Origin: Gammaproteobacteria bacterium
GTDB taxonomy: Bacteria > Pseudomonadota > Gammaproteobacteria > Steroidobacterales > Foliamicaceae
Length of the DNA stretch: 51,066 nt
Assembly (NCBI GenBank): GCA_009838035.1
Contig: VXSK01000019.1
Location: forward strand, 1-51,066
Direction: 5' to 3'
Each line of letters begins with the position of its first letter. Within the stretch, counting starts at the first letter, position 1. Under the pieces are notes generated by a model, which saw nothing but the letters and a program-made list of their open reading frames with translations, searched no databases and was not told the DNA's origin. Shown in pieces: positions 39,495 through 48,779 of the stretch. Both the position numbers and the translations under genes were made by a program.

Positions 39495-40748
39495 TTATAC
39501 GCGGCGGATAACCGCGCCCAGATCGTTCAGTTTCTCCTCGATTCGCTCGTATCCGCGGTCCACATGATAGACGCGGTGAATCACGGTTTCGCCCTCGGCG
39601 ACCAGCGCGGCGAGCACCAGGCTGGCGGAAGCGCGCAGGTCTGTGGCCATTACCGGAGCGGCCTGCAACTTCCGGACGCCGCGTATCAGAACCTCCCGGC
39701 CCAGGGGTTCGATGTCCGCGCCCATGCGCTGGAGCTCCGCCACGTGCATGAACCTTTGCTCGAATACGCTTTCCCGAACCAGCGCGTGTTCGCTGGCGAT
39801 CGCGTTCAGGGCCGTGAATTGCGCCTGCATGTCGGTAGGGAAGCCGGGCCAGGGCGCGGTCACCAGGTTGACCGAATGCGGCCGGCGACCCCGCATGTCC
39901 AGCTCCACGAAACCTTCGCCGCGGCGGACCCTGGCGCCCGTGTTCCGGAGCGCGCCCACGACCTCGCCCAGGGCCAGTTCCCCACTGAACCGGGCGACGA
40001 CGCGCCCTCCGGTCATGGCGCCGGCAACCAGGTAGGTGCCGGCCTCAATGCGGTCGGGAAGAATCGCGCGGCTGGCGCCATGCAGCTTCTTTACGCCCCT
40101 GACGGAAATGCGTGATCCGCCGGCCCCGGCAACCTTTGCCCCCATCGCGTTGAGGCAGTCGGCCAGATCGCGCACTTCCGGTTCCCGCGCGGCATTCTCG
40201 ATGACCGTCTCGCCTTCGGCCAGAACCGCGGCCATCAGGATATTCTCGGTTCCGGTTACCGTCGGCAGAGGCAGATCGATGCGAGCGCCCTTGAGCCCGC
40301 AGCAGCGTGCGGAAATATAGCCGCCACGAATCTCCACTTCGGCTCCCATCGTGCGAAGCGCATTGACATGGATATCCACCGGGCGGGCGCCGATGGCGCA
40401 GCCTCCGGGCAGTGATACGTCGGCCCGCCCGAAGCGCCCCAGCAGCGGGCCGAGGACAAGCAGCGACGCGCGCATCGTGCGCACCAGTTCGTATGGCGCG
40501 GAAAACGACTCCGGGTCCTCAAGCGACACGCTGGTTCTGCCGGGCGCCGAGCCATTGACCCTGGCGCCAAGGATCCTCAGCAGGTGCAGCATCGTGTGCA
40601 CGTCGCGCAGATCGGGCAGGTTGGCCAGTTGCAGCGGTTCCGGGCTGAGCAGCGAGGCCGCCAGTATCGGCAGGGCCGCGTTCTTGGCGCCGGAAATGGG
40701 AACTTCGCCGTCCAGCGTTGCACCGCCGGAGACAACAAATTTATCCAC
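39495..40748 (-). CDS. murA: UDP-N-acetylglucosamine 1-carboxyvinyltransferase
   Basis: A 417-residue enzyme for the first committed step of peptidoglycan synthesis, joining enolpyruvate to UDP-GlcNAc. Lys22 (SGAKNAAL), the PEP-binding loop PGGCAIGARPVD with Cys117 (the fosfomycin target position) and the C-terminal RASASLVLAALVAEGET region are present. It overlaps ibaG by 8 bp and precedes sspA by only 8 bp. Confidence 0.98.
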   Translation of the reverse strand: MDKFVVSGGATLDGEVPISGAKNAALPILAASLLSPEPLQLANLPDLRDVHTMLHLLRILGARVNGSAPGRTSVSLEDPESFSAPYELVRTMRASLLVLGPLLGRFGRADVSLPGGCAIGARPVDIHVNALRTMGAEVEIRGGYISARCCGLKGARIDLPLPTVTGTENILMAAVLAEGETVIENAAREPEVRDLADCLNAMGAKVAGAGGSRISVRGVKKLHGASRAILPDRIEAGTYLVAGAMTGGRVVARFSGELALGEVVGALRNTGARVRRGEGFVELDMRGRRPHSVNLVTAPWPGFPTDMQAQFTALNAIASEHALVRESVFEQRFMHVAELQRMGADIEPLGREVLIRGVRKLQAAPVMATDLRASASLVLAALVAEGETVIHRVYHVDRGYERIEEKLNDLGAVIRRV

Positions 40749-41046
40749 GCGGCGTCTCTGTTTCCCGCCCCGGCAGCCGCGCCCACTCGCCGGGCGTATG
40801 GGCCTCTATCGATAGGGCATGAATTTCCCTGCCCATACGCGAACCCAGCGCCTCGTACACGATCCGATGACGCCCCAGCGGGCGCAGACCCTCGAAGGCG
40901 CTGCTGACTACGGTGGCGTTGAAGTGCGTGTTATCCTCGCTCGCGACGCTGACTTCGCTGCCTGGCAGGTGCGCCGAAATCAGAGCGGAAATTTCCCCCG
41001 GTGTCATCGCCGGAATTTTACTTTCAATTCCGGTGTGCTGTCCCAT
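40741..41046 (-). CDS. ibaG: BolA family protein IbaG, N-terminally extended
   Basis: BolA-like proteins act with monothiol glutaredoxins in iron-sulfur handling. The core TPGEISALISAHLPGSEVSV, HFNATVVSSAFEGLRPLGRHRIVYEAL and REIHALSIEAHTP is typical of the IbaG type. Most IbaG proteins begin at the equivalent of Met14 (ATG 41007), but that ATG has no clear ribosome-binding site. ATG 41046 has AAGGA six bases upstream and adds 13 residues (MGQHTGIESKIPA). This SD and ATG lie inside the left arm of the palindromic element at 41033-41295. murA follows, as in E. coli. Confidence 0.92.
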   Translation of the reverse strand: MGQHTGIESKIPAMTPGEISALISAHLPGSEVSVASEDNTHFNATVVSSAFEGLRPLGRHRIVYEALGSRMGREIHALSIEAHTPGEWARLPGRETETPRG

Positions 41047-41295
41047 GAGTTCCTTGCCTTTCAGAGCGGGCCTAAAGCGTCAATGCAAGGCGCCGGCCGC
41101 AGGGAATACGTCCGTATTGCCCAGGACGGCAACGCCGCAGTGGCGCTTCAGGCCCGCTCCCGAAGGGCGCGGCCCCTGTGGCCCGTGGCCGCGTTGCGCC
41201 CCTGGGCAATGGGCAATACCATTCCCGGCGGAACGCGCCTCGCCACACGCCACAGGGGACACGCTGAAAGGCAAGGAACTCATGAGACAGCACAC
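41033..41295. repeat. 263-bp palindromic element with outward-facing translation starts
   Basis: The outer arms 41033-41064 and 41264-41295 are reverse complements over 32 bp with one mismatch. Inside are two further stems: 41065-41079 with 41144-41158 (15 bp, one mismatch) and 41173-41182 with 41249-41258 (10 bp perfect). The two halves contain related cores in opposite orientation (41102-41125 and 41201-41226). Each outer arm, read outward, holds AAGGCAAGGAACTCATG followed by GACAGCACAC. No transposase is present. It resembles a repeat composed of two inverted units, or an inverted duplication of the ibaG start. Confidence 0.8.
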
Positions 41296-41311
41296 TAGCG
41301 CACAAACTTGA
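41282..41311 (+). CDS. Candidate nine-codon leader ORF coupled to caxA
   Basis: ATG 41282, with AAGGA six bases upstream, reads MRQHTSAQT and stops at TGA 41309-41311, overlapping the caxA TTG start (41308) as TTGA. caxA has no ribosome-binding site of its own, so ribosomes ending here could restart on it. The signal comes from the right arm of the palindromic element. Translation is inferred, not shown. Confidence 0.4.
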   Translation: MRQHTSAQT

Positions 41312-42273
41312 ATACTCTTGTCCCATGGTTGCTCGCGGCGGCAGTCGGCCTGGCGCTTCTGGCTTTCGGCGCCCGACTGTTCATCGAGGGGGCCGCCGAC
41401 GGGGCCAGGCGCCTGCGGATCTCCCCGATGCTGGTGGGCATGTTCCTGGCCGGCTTCGCAACCTCCATGCCCGAGGCCGTGGTGGCGGCGGTCGCGGCGT
41501 ACAGGGACAGCGTGGAGTTGGCGCTCGGCAACGCCGTCGGTTCCAATATCGCCAACATCGGCCTGGTACTGGGCGCGGCCGTGCTGCTCATGGGCATGCG
41601 CCGCGAACGAGGCGCAGGGGGCGTGGAACTTGGGGTGATGTCGGCCGTTACCGCACTGGCCTGCCTGCTGGTCTTCAATCAGTATCTCTCGCGGCTGGAT
41701 GGCCTGCTGCTGTTGGCGGCGATGCCTCTCGTGGCCTGGCTGCTGGTGCGAAACGCCGGCCTCAGGCGCAGCACGGAAATCGCGGACGACCAGGCGCAGG
41801 CGCCGTTGCGCAGCCTGCCGCGCAACGCCGCGTACGCTGCCGGGGGGCTGCTACTGCTGCTGGGGGGCGCGGAACTGCTGGTGCGCGCCGCCCAGCAGGT
41901 CGCGATGATCGCCGGCGTGGAAGAACTGGTGATCGGCGCAACGATAGTCGCCATCGGCACCAGCCTGCCGGAACTGGCCATCACGATCGCCGGCGCGATC
42001 AAGCGCGAAGCGGAACTCGCCCTAGGCAACGTTATCGGGTCCAACATATTCAACCTGCTGGTGGTCATCGGCGTGGCGGGCGCTATCGCTCCTTCCGGAT
42101 TCTCGCCGCAGCTGCTGACCCTGCACGTTCCGATGCTTGTGGGCTTTACATTGTGGTTTGTCGCTCTGGCCGCGTTGTGCCGGATGCGGGGCCGCCTTGG
42201 CCCTGCCTGGAGCGCGAGCCTGCTCTTGCCCTTTGCGCTGTATCTGGTCGTGGTGATAGCGTGGGCGGCGTAA
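41308..42273 (+). CDS. Calcium/sodium antiporter (YrbG/CaxA type)
   Basis: A 321-residue inner-membrane protein of the Ca2+:cation antiporter family, with about ten helices and the two inverted alpha repeats GFATSMPEAVVA...GNAVGSNIANIG and AIGTSLPELAITIAG...GNVIGSNIFNL that form the ion site. It starts at TTG 41308 without its own Shine-Dalgarno; no earlier in-frame start exists. In E. coli the homologous yrbG also precedes kdsD. kdsD begins 33 bp downstream. Confidence 0.92.
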   Translation: MNTLVPWLLAAAVGLALLAFGARLFIEGAADGARRLRISPMLVGMFLAGFATSMPEAVVAAVAAYRDSVELALGNAVGSNIANIGLVLGAAVLLMGMRRERGAGGVELGVMSAVTALACLLVFNQYLSRLDGLLLLAAMPLVAWLLVRNAGLRRSTEIADDQAQAPLRSLPRNAAYAAGGLLLLLGGAELLVRAAQQVAMIAGVEELVIGATIVAIGTSLPELAITIAGAIKREAELALGNVIGSNIFNLLVVIGVAGAIAPSGFSPQLLTLHVPMLVGFTLWFVALAALCRMRGRLGPAWSASLLLPFALYLVVVIAWAA

Positions 42274-42306
42274 GTCGCTCGGCGTCCCCGATTATCATGC
42301 CAGCCC

Positions 42307-43278
42307 ATGCCTGAGAAGACACGTTTCATCGAGGAGGCGCGCCGGGTTCTGAGAATGGAAGCCAGGGCCGTGGCGGATCTCGAAGAGCGGCTGGGCGAGG
42401 ATTTCGCCACCGCCTGCGGGCTATGCCTGGAAACCGAGGGCCGTGTAGTGCTTACCGGCATCGGGAAGTCGGGCCATATCGCCGGCAAGATCGCGGCCAC
42501 CCTGGCCAGTACCGGGACGCCGGCATTCTTCATGCATACGGGCGAGGCCGGCCACGGCGATCTGGGCATGATCGCGCCGGAAGACATCGTGATCGCGTTG
42601 TCGAATTCCGGCGAAACCGAGGAAATCGTCCGCCTGCTTCCGATGCTGAAAAGCGCAGGCGTTCCGTTGATCGCGATGACCGGTCAGGAGGATTCGACGC
42701 TGGCCCGCCACGCCACGGCGGTCCTGGACGCGCAGGTGCGGGAAGAAGCCTGTCCGCTGAACCTCGCACCCACGTCCAGCACGACTGCGATGCTGGCGCT
42801 CGGCGACGCGCTGGCGGTTGCCCTGCTCGAGGCGCGCGGCTTCACTCCCGAGGAGTTCGCCCGCACCCATCCGGGCGGGCGGCTGGGACGGCGCCTGCTG
42901 GTGCCGGTATCGGAAGTGATGCGCACCGGCGCCGAAATCCCGCAGGTGGCTCCGACCGCCACGCTCGCCGAAGGACTGCTGGAAATGAGCCGCAAGGGCC
43001 TGGGTATGACCGCGATTACCGATGACAGCGGGCGCCCCCTCGGAGTATTCACGGACGGCGACCTGCGCCGCGCCATGGATCGCGAGGTTGATCTCAGGAA
43101 GACCCGCATGGCCGATGTCATGACCCGGGGAGGGCGCTCGGTGGCGCCGGACCTTCTGGCTTCGGCAGCGGTCACGGAAATGAAACAGAGCAGGATCACG
43201 GCGCTGATGGTCGTGGCGGATGGTTTCCTCGTTGGCGTATTCAACATCCACGACCTGATGCGGGCCGGCGTGGTCTGA
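42307..43278 (+). CDS. kdsD: Arabinose-5-phosphate isomerase
   Basis: A 323-residue enzyme converting ribulose 5-phosphate to arabinose 5-phosphate, the first step of Kdo synthesis for LPS. An N-terminal SIS domain (VVLTGIGKSGHIAGKIAATLASTGTPAFFMHTGEAGHGDLG; ALSNSGETEEI; LNLAPTSSTTAMLALGDALA) is followed by a pair of CBS domains (about 205-323). Its stop shares a base with the kdsC ATG. Confidence 0.97.
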   Translation: MPEKTRFIEEARRVLRMEARAVADLEERLGEDFATACGLCLETEGRVVLTGIGKSGHIAGKIAATLASTGTPAFFMHTGEAGHGDLGMIAPEDIVIALSNSGETEEIVRLLPMLKSAGVPLIAMTGQEDSTLARHATAVLDAQVREEACPLNLAPTSSTTAMLALGDALAVALLEARGFTPEEFARTHPGGRLGRRLLVPVSEVMRTGAEIPQVAPTATLAEGLLEMSRKGLGMTAITDDSGRPLGVFTDGDLRRAMDREVDLRKTRMADVMTRGGRSVAPDLLASAAVTEMKQSRITALMVVADGFLVGVFNIHDLMRAGVV

Positions 43279-43784
43279 TGCGCCCGCCTGTGTCCCTGCG
43301 CGATCGGGCTGCCGGTATCCGCCTGCTGGCGCTGGACGCCGATGGCGTGCTGACCGACGGGCGAATCTTCATCGCGGATGCGAGCCGGAGCGAGTGGACG
43401 ACCGGATTCTCGGTGCGCGACGGCTACGGTATCCGTGCCGCAATGCGGGTCGGCATCGAGGTAGCGGTGATCTCAGGCCGGGACAGCTACGGCTTGCGAT
43501 TGCGATTGAGCGAATTGGGGATCCGGCACTTTTCGCTGCGGTGCAGGGACAAGCAGGCGGCGCTCTCGAGTCTGCTGGGGGAACTCGCCCTACGGCCCGA
43601 TCAGGCCGCATTCGTCGGCGACGACGTGGTCGATCTTCCGGCCATGCGGCTGGCCGGACTTGCCGTTGCCGTGGCCGACGCCCATACCGAAGTGCGGGAC
43701 GAAGCGGACTGGGTGACCTCCCTGCCGGGAGGGCATGGGGCCGTTCGCGAAGTATGCGACTTCATGCTGGCGGCGCAATCATGA
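43278..43784 (+). CDS. kdsC: 3-deoxy-manno-octulosonate-8-phosphatase
   Basis: A 168-residue HAD-family phosphatase removing phosphate from Kdo 8-phosphate. Asp20 and Asp22 lie in LALDADGVLTDGRI; FSVRDGYGIRAAMRVGIEVAVISGRDS and FVGDDVVDLPAMRLAGLAVAVADAH complete the active site. It overlaps kdsD by 1 bp and lptC by 4 bp. Confidence 0.96.
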   Translation: MRPPVSLRDRAAGIRLLALDADGVLTDGRIFIADASRSEWTTGFSVRDGYGIRAAMRVGIEVAVISGRDSYGLRLRLSELGIRHFSLRCRDKQAALSSLLGELALRPDQAAFVGDDVVDLPAMRLAGLAVAVADAHTEVRDEADWVTSLPGGHGAVREVCDFMLAAQS

Positions 43785-44425
43785 GCCGGTTGCGCCGCCA
43801 TGTACCGACGCTGCTCCTGCTGGGCCTGGCTCTCGCGAGCCTGCTGCTTGGCTTCCGGACCGAGTCCGTTTCCGGGCCGGAACAGGCAAGTCTTGCCGGT
43901 AACTATTTCTTTCGCGACGCACGGATGACGCTGGCCGGAGAGGACGGCCGGGCCACGCTTGTCGTGACCTCCGGCTCCGCTGTCCGATCCCAGCACGGCA
44001 CTGCCCTGAGGATGGAGCCGGTATCGATCCGCCGGCGCGGTCCCCAGGCGTGGGAACTGGCGGCCGATTCCGCGGAAATGCCCGACGCAGACGCCGATAT
44101 TGTTGCGCAAGGCGGCCTTCGCATGACCTTCGGGCCTACCGGGGACTGGGCCGCGACGGCCCGGCGCGCCACGTTCCCGCCCGACGGAACGAGCATCACG
44201 CTCACCGGAGACGTTCATGTCCACAAGCCCGAAGGAGGGGCGGGCGGATCGGCCATCTTCGGCGAACACATCATCCTTGAGCCGAGGGGCATGACGGCCC
44301 GGACCGACCGGCCGGTCCGGCTGCGGATCGGCGCTTTTGAATTTGAGGCGAACGGCCTTGACGCGAAAATCGGCGAGCAGATCATTACACTAGAGTCCGA
44401 TGTACGTTCGATCGCCAATCCGTAA
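43781..44425 (+). CDS. lptC: LPS export ABC transporter periplasmic protein LptC
   Basis: A 214-residue bitopic protein with one N-terminal membrane helix (about 8-24) and a periplasmic beta-jellyroll that receives LPS from LptB2FG and hands it to LptA. GDWAATARRATFPPDGTSITLTGDVHVHKPEG is typical. The frame extends upstream within kdsC, but ATG 43781 overlaps the kdsC stop by 4 bp. It overlaps lptA by 26 bp. Confidence 0.92.
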   Translation: MSRLRRHVPTLLLLGLALASLLLGFRTESVSGPEQASLAGNYFFRDARMTLAGEDGRATLVVTSGSAVRSQHGTALRMEPVSIRRRGPQAWELAADSAEMPDADADIVAQGGLRMTFGPTGDWAATARRATFPPDGTSITLTGDVHVHKPEGGAGGSAIFGEHIILEPRGMTARTDRPVRLRIGAFEFEANGLDAKIGEQIITLESDVRSIANP

Positions 44426-45016
44426 CGCACTGCGACTCATCGTTCTGTCGGCGCTCCTGCTGCCGGTTGTGGCATATTCACAGGAAGGTTCCGGCGAACC
44501 GGAATCCAGGCTTCAGATCGACGCGGACGACGGACTGCACTACGACGCCGCTACCGGCCGCATGACCCTCACGACCGTCCGGATCAGCGAGGCGGGCTAC
44601 GAAATCATCGCCGACCAGGCGGACAGCGACTCTTTCGACCTGACGAACGCAACCTGGAACTTCGTGGGCAATGTGCGCTTTCGCGCGCTGACGGCCAGCC
44701 TGACCTGCGATTCGGCCGAACTGCGTTTCGAGGAAAACCGGCTGAAGAGCGCCACCGTTCGCGGCGAGCCCGTGCGGATGCGCAATGAAGGAGACATCGT
44801 GATCGAAGGCAATGCCGCGACCGTGGAGTACGACGCAGAATCGCAATTGGTCCGCTTCATGGGCGAAGCGGTCCTCGAAACCCGGGCAAGCCGGGTCAGC
44901 GGCCAATCGATTGCCTACGATCTACGCAACGAAACCGTGACGGTCAATCCGCAGGACGGGGTACCGGTCCTGTTCACCTTCGACTTCTTCGCTTCCGACG
45001 AGGATGAAGAGCCTTA

Positions 45017-45017
<1 letters not shown>
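44400..45017 (+). CDS. lptA: LPS transport periplasmic protein LptA
   Basis: A 205-residue periplasmic bridge protein. Residues 1-27 form a signal peptide ([18 protein letters not shown]). The rest is an OstA-like beta-jellyroll ([54 protein letters not shown]). It starts inside lptC and ends sharing one base with the lptB GTG (TAGTG). Confidence 0.92.
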
Positions 45018-45748
<731 letters not shown>

Positions 45749-45814
45749 TCAGGTGGAGGGCGTCCCGCCCTTCACGAGGCCGGGACAGCCTCGTTCCCGG
45801 GGCCTTCCCCCGAT
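45749..45814. terminator. Hairpin cluster between convergent lptB and secA
   Basis: The 66-bp gap holds gggcg-tcc-cgccc (about 45759-45771) and cgaggc-cgggaca-gcctcg (about 45775-45793), with an alternative longer aggccggga/tcccggggcct pairing. There is no long T-run in either direction. A shared transcript-end region is plausible because two genes converge here. Confidence 0.4.
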
Positions 45815-48571
45815 TCAGGCGTCGGCGCTGATTGCGCCGTGGCAGCGTTTGTACTTCTTGCCGGAGCCGCAGGGGCACGGATCGTTGCGGCCCACCCGGG
45901 GCCGGGAGCGGCGATAGGTCTGGACCGGCGCCGGGGCCGCTGCGGGCGGGCGGCGGGGGCCACGGGCTGCGGGCGCCTGCGCGCGGGCAGGCTGGCGGGC
46001 GGCGGGAGCGGCCAGCGCCGAGGCTTCATCATGCTGCAGTTTCAGCTTCCTGCCCGGCGCGGGGGCTGGCGCGGCGGGCTTTTCCGAGGCCGAGAATTGC
46101 GCCCGGCACAGTGTCACCGTGACCTGTCTGGCCACCATGCCGAGCATTTCGGTAAACATCTCGAAGGCTTCGCGTTTGTACTCCTGCTTTGGATTCCTTT
46201 GCGCATAACCCCGCAGGTGGATTCCCTGGCGCAGGTAGTCCATGGCCGCCAGGTGTTCCTTCCAGTGATGGTCCAGTTGCTGCAGCAGAACCACGCGCTC
46301 GATATGCCGCATGACGTCGGGCGCGACCGATGCGGTCTTCTCGCGGTAGAGCCGGTCCAGCTCGCCGGTGACCCGCTCGGCTACGGCGTCCGGCGACAGT
46401 TCGGGGCTGGCCCGGAGCCATTCGGTGACCGGCGCATCGGCGCCCAGTTCCAGCGACAGGGCCTTCTCCAGCGAGGCCGGGTCCCAGTCCTCATCGGCGG
46501 TGTCATCGGGCATGTGCTGCGCCACCAGGTCCTGCACCATCTCGTCACGCATGCCCGCGACGATGTCGGTGACATCGCCCGAGCCCAGCAATTCGTCGCG
46601 CCGCTCGTACACGACCCGGCGCTGGTCGTTGGCGACGTCGTCGTATTCCAGCAACTGCTTGCGAACGTCGAAATTGTGCGCTTCCACCTTGCGCTGGGCG
46701 CGCTCGATCTGGCGCGACAGGAGCTTGCTCTCGATCGCCTCGCCTTCGCGCATGCCGACCGACGAGAGCATTCCCTGCGTGCGTTTCGGGTCGCCGAAAA
46801 TCCGCATCAGGCTGTCTTCCAGCGAGATGTAGAAACGCGATGCGCCGGGATCGCCCTGGCGCCCGGAACGCCCACGCAACTGGTTGTCTATTCGCCTTGA
46901 TTCATGGCGCTCGGTGCCCACGATGCGCAGCCCGCCCGCTTCGATCACTCGCCGGTTGCGCCCCTTCCAGTCTTCCCTCAGCGCCCCCTTTTCGCTGTCC
47001 GGAGCTTCGTCGCCGAGTCCCTTCAATTCGGCTTCGAGGTTTCCGCCCAGCACGATGTCGGTCCCGCGGCCCGCCATGTTTGTGGCGATCGTCACCACGC
47101 CCGGGCGGCCGGCTTCGGCGATGATCTGCGCCTCCCTGGCGTGATGCTTGGCGTTCAGGACCTGGTGGGGAATCCGCACGCCCTTCAGCATTCCGGACAG
47201 CAATTCCGAAGTCTCGATCGAGGCGGTTCCGACCAGTACGGGCTGACCCCTGTCCCTGCTTTCCTGAATGTCCTCGACCACCGCGTCGAATTTGTCGCTG
47301 GCGGTAAGAAAGACCAGGTCCGGATCGTCGCGGCGAATCATCTTCATGTGGGTCGGAATGACCACGACTTCCAGGCCGTAGATCTGCTGGAACTCATACG
47401 CTTCCGTGTCGGCGGTGCCGGTCATGCCGGCCAGCTTTTCGTACATGCGGAAGTAGTTCTGAAACGTAATCGACGCCACGGTGCGGTTTTCCTGGCGCAC
47501 CGCCACCTTCTCCTTGGCCTCGACGGCCTGATGCAGCCCGTCGGACCAGCGCCTGCCCGGCATGGTGCGGCCCGTAAACTCGTCCACGATGATCACTTCG
47601 CCGTCGCGAACGATGTATTCCACGTCGCGCTTGAAGAGGTGGCGGGCCCTGAGCGCGGCGGTAAGGTGGTGCATGAGGCGCACGTTGGCCGCGTCGTAGA
47701 GGCTCGCGCCAGCCTCGATCAGCCCAGCGCCGGCCAGCAGCGTCTCGACGCGCTCGTGACCCTCGTCGGTCAGGTATGCCTGCTTGGCTTTCTCGTCGAG
47801 CGTGAAGTCTCCCGGCCCGTCCTCCTGCTCCCGCATTCTCAGGCGGGGCACGACCAGGTTCATGCGCCGGTAGAGTTCGGTGCTTTCTTCCGCGGGGCCC
47901 GAGATAATCAGCGGGGTGCGCGCCTCGTCGATCAGGATGGAATCGACCTCGTCGACTATGGCGTACCTCAGTCCCCGCTGCGCCTGGTCCTCGTCGCGCA
48001 GCGCCAGGTTGTCGCGCAGGTAGTCGAACCCGAATTCATTGTTGGTGCCGTAGCACACATCGCAGCGGTAGGCCTCGCGCTTTTCCTCGGGGGTCTGCTG
48101 GCTGACTACCACGCCCACCGTGCATCCCAGGAAACGGTAAACGGGCCCCATCCACTCGGCGTCGCGCCGCGCAAGATAGTCGTTGACGGTAACGATGTGT
48201 ACGCCATCGCCTCCCAGGGAATTGAGGAAGGCGGGCAGGGTGGCCCCCAGCGTCTTGCCCTCGCCGGTGCGCATTTCGGCGATCTTGCCTTCGTGAAGGG
48301 CTATGCCGCCGATCAACTGCACGTCAAAATGCCTGAGGCCCAGGGTTCGCACGCTGGCTTCCCGCACCAGGGCATAGGCTTCCGGCAGCAGTTCTTCCGC
48401 GCCGTGTCCTTCACGCGCGCGGGCGCGCAGGGCCGCGGCGCGTTCTCTCAGCTTTGCGTCCGACGACTTCCCGAGCTCCGGCTCCAGCGCGTTGATGCGC
48501 CGGGCGACTTTCTCGTACCGCGACAGCATCCGCTGATTGCGGCTGCCCATGATCAATTGCAGCGGATTCAC
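45815..48571 (-). CDS. secA: Preprotein translocase ATPase SecA
   Basis: A 918-residue motor of the Sec export pathway. Features in order are [13 protein letters not shown], Walker [47 protein letters not shown], the [12 protein letters not shown] helicase block, [29 protein letters not shown], a helical wing, a Pro/Ala-rich linker and the C-terminal zinc site [16 protein letters not shown] that binds SecB. GTG 48571 has AGGAG 8 nt upstream. A palindromic repeat lies between it and the M23 gene. Confidence 0.98.
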   Translation of the reverse strand: MNPLQLIMGSRNQRMLSRYEKVARRINALEPELGKSSDAKLRERAAALRARAREGHGAEELLPEAYALVREASVRTLGLRHFDVQLIGGIALHEGKIAEMRTGEGKTLGATLPAFLNSLGGDGVHIVTVNDYLARRDAEWMGPVYRFLGCTVGVVVSQQTPEEKREAYRCDVCYGTNNEFGFDYLRDNLALRDEDQAQRGLRYAIVDEVDSILIDEARTPLIISGPAEESTELYRRMNLVVPRLRMREQEDGPGDFTLDEKAKQAYLTDEGHERVETLLAGAGLIEAGASLYDAANVRLMHHLTAALRARHLFKRDVEYIVRDGEVIIVDEFTGRTMPGRRWSDGLHQAVEAKEKVAVRQENRTVASITFQNYFRMYEKLAGMTGTADTEAYEFQQIYGLEVVVIPTHMKMIRRDDPDLVFLTASDKFDAVVEDIQESRDRGQPVLVGTASIETSELLSGMLKGVRIPHQVLNAKHHAREAQIIAEAGRPGVVTIATNMAGRGTDIVLGGNLEAELKGLGDEAPDSEKGALREDWKGRNRRVIEAGGLRIVGTERHESRRIDNQLRGRSGRQGDPGASRFYISLEDSLMRIFGDPKRTQGMLSSVGMREGEAIESKLLSRQIERAQRKVEAHNFDVRKQLLEYDDVANDQRRVVYERRDELLGSGDVTDIVAGMRDEMVQDLVAQHMPDDTADEDWDPASLEKALSLELGADAPVTEWLRASPELSPDAVAERVTGELDRLYREKTASVAPDVMRHIERVVLLQQLDHHWKEHLAAMDYLRQGIHLRGYAQRNPKQEYKREAFEMFTEMLGMVARQVTVTLCRAQFSASEKPAAPAPAPGRKLKLQHDEASALAAPAARQPARAQAPAARGPRRPPAAAPAPVQTYRRSRPRVGRNDPCPCGSGKKYKRCHGAISADA

Positions 48572-48611
48572 CGGCTAGGCTCCTGGTGTTCTCCTGCCGC
48601 GCTGTGTGCGC

Positions 48612-48753
48612 AGCCCTTCGATGCCCACTTCTTCCGGGGTGGATTCATGCAATCCACCATGAATACATCCGTGTAGCTTGCTCCGGTCTGCGCGCCAAGC
48701 CATTGGCACGCAGTGCCTCCAATACTCCCGGAAGAAGTGGGCATCGAAGGGCT
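48612..48753. repeat. 142-bp palindromic intergenic element, 27-bp perfect arms
   Basis: Bases 48612-48638 and 48727-48753 are perfect reverse complements (27 of 27). Inside, ggtggatt (48638-48645) pairs with aatccacc (48651-48658), or attcatg (48643-48649) with catgaat (48658-48664). A second stem, ctgcg/cgcag with gccaa/ttggc, lies near 48690-48715. A cloverleaf is possible. It occupies the gap between secA and the M23 peptidase-like gene and has no coding potential. Confidence 0.8.
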
Positions 48754-48779
48754 AAATCAGTGGTAGCGTTGTGGCGGGT

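Noticed and set aside
41033..41295. The palindrome as an insertion sequence, CRISPR unit or protein gene
   Set aside because: There is no transposase frame, no regularly spaced direct repeats, and the short open frames inside have no domain and are forced by the symmetry of the repeat.
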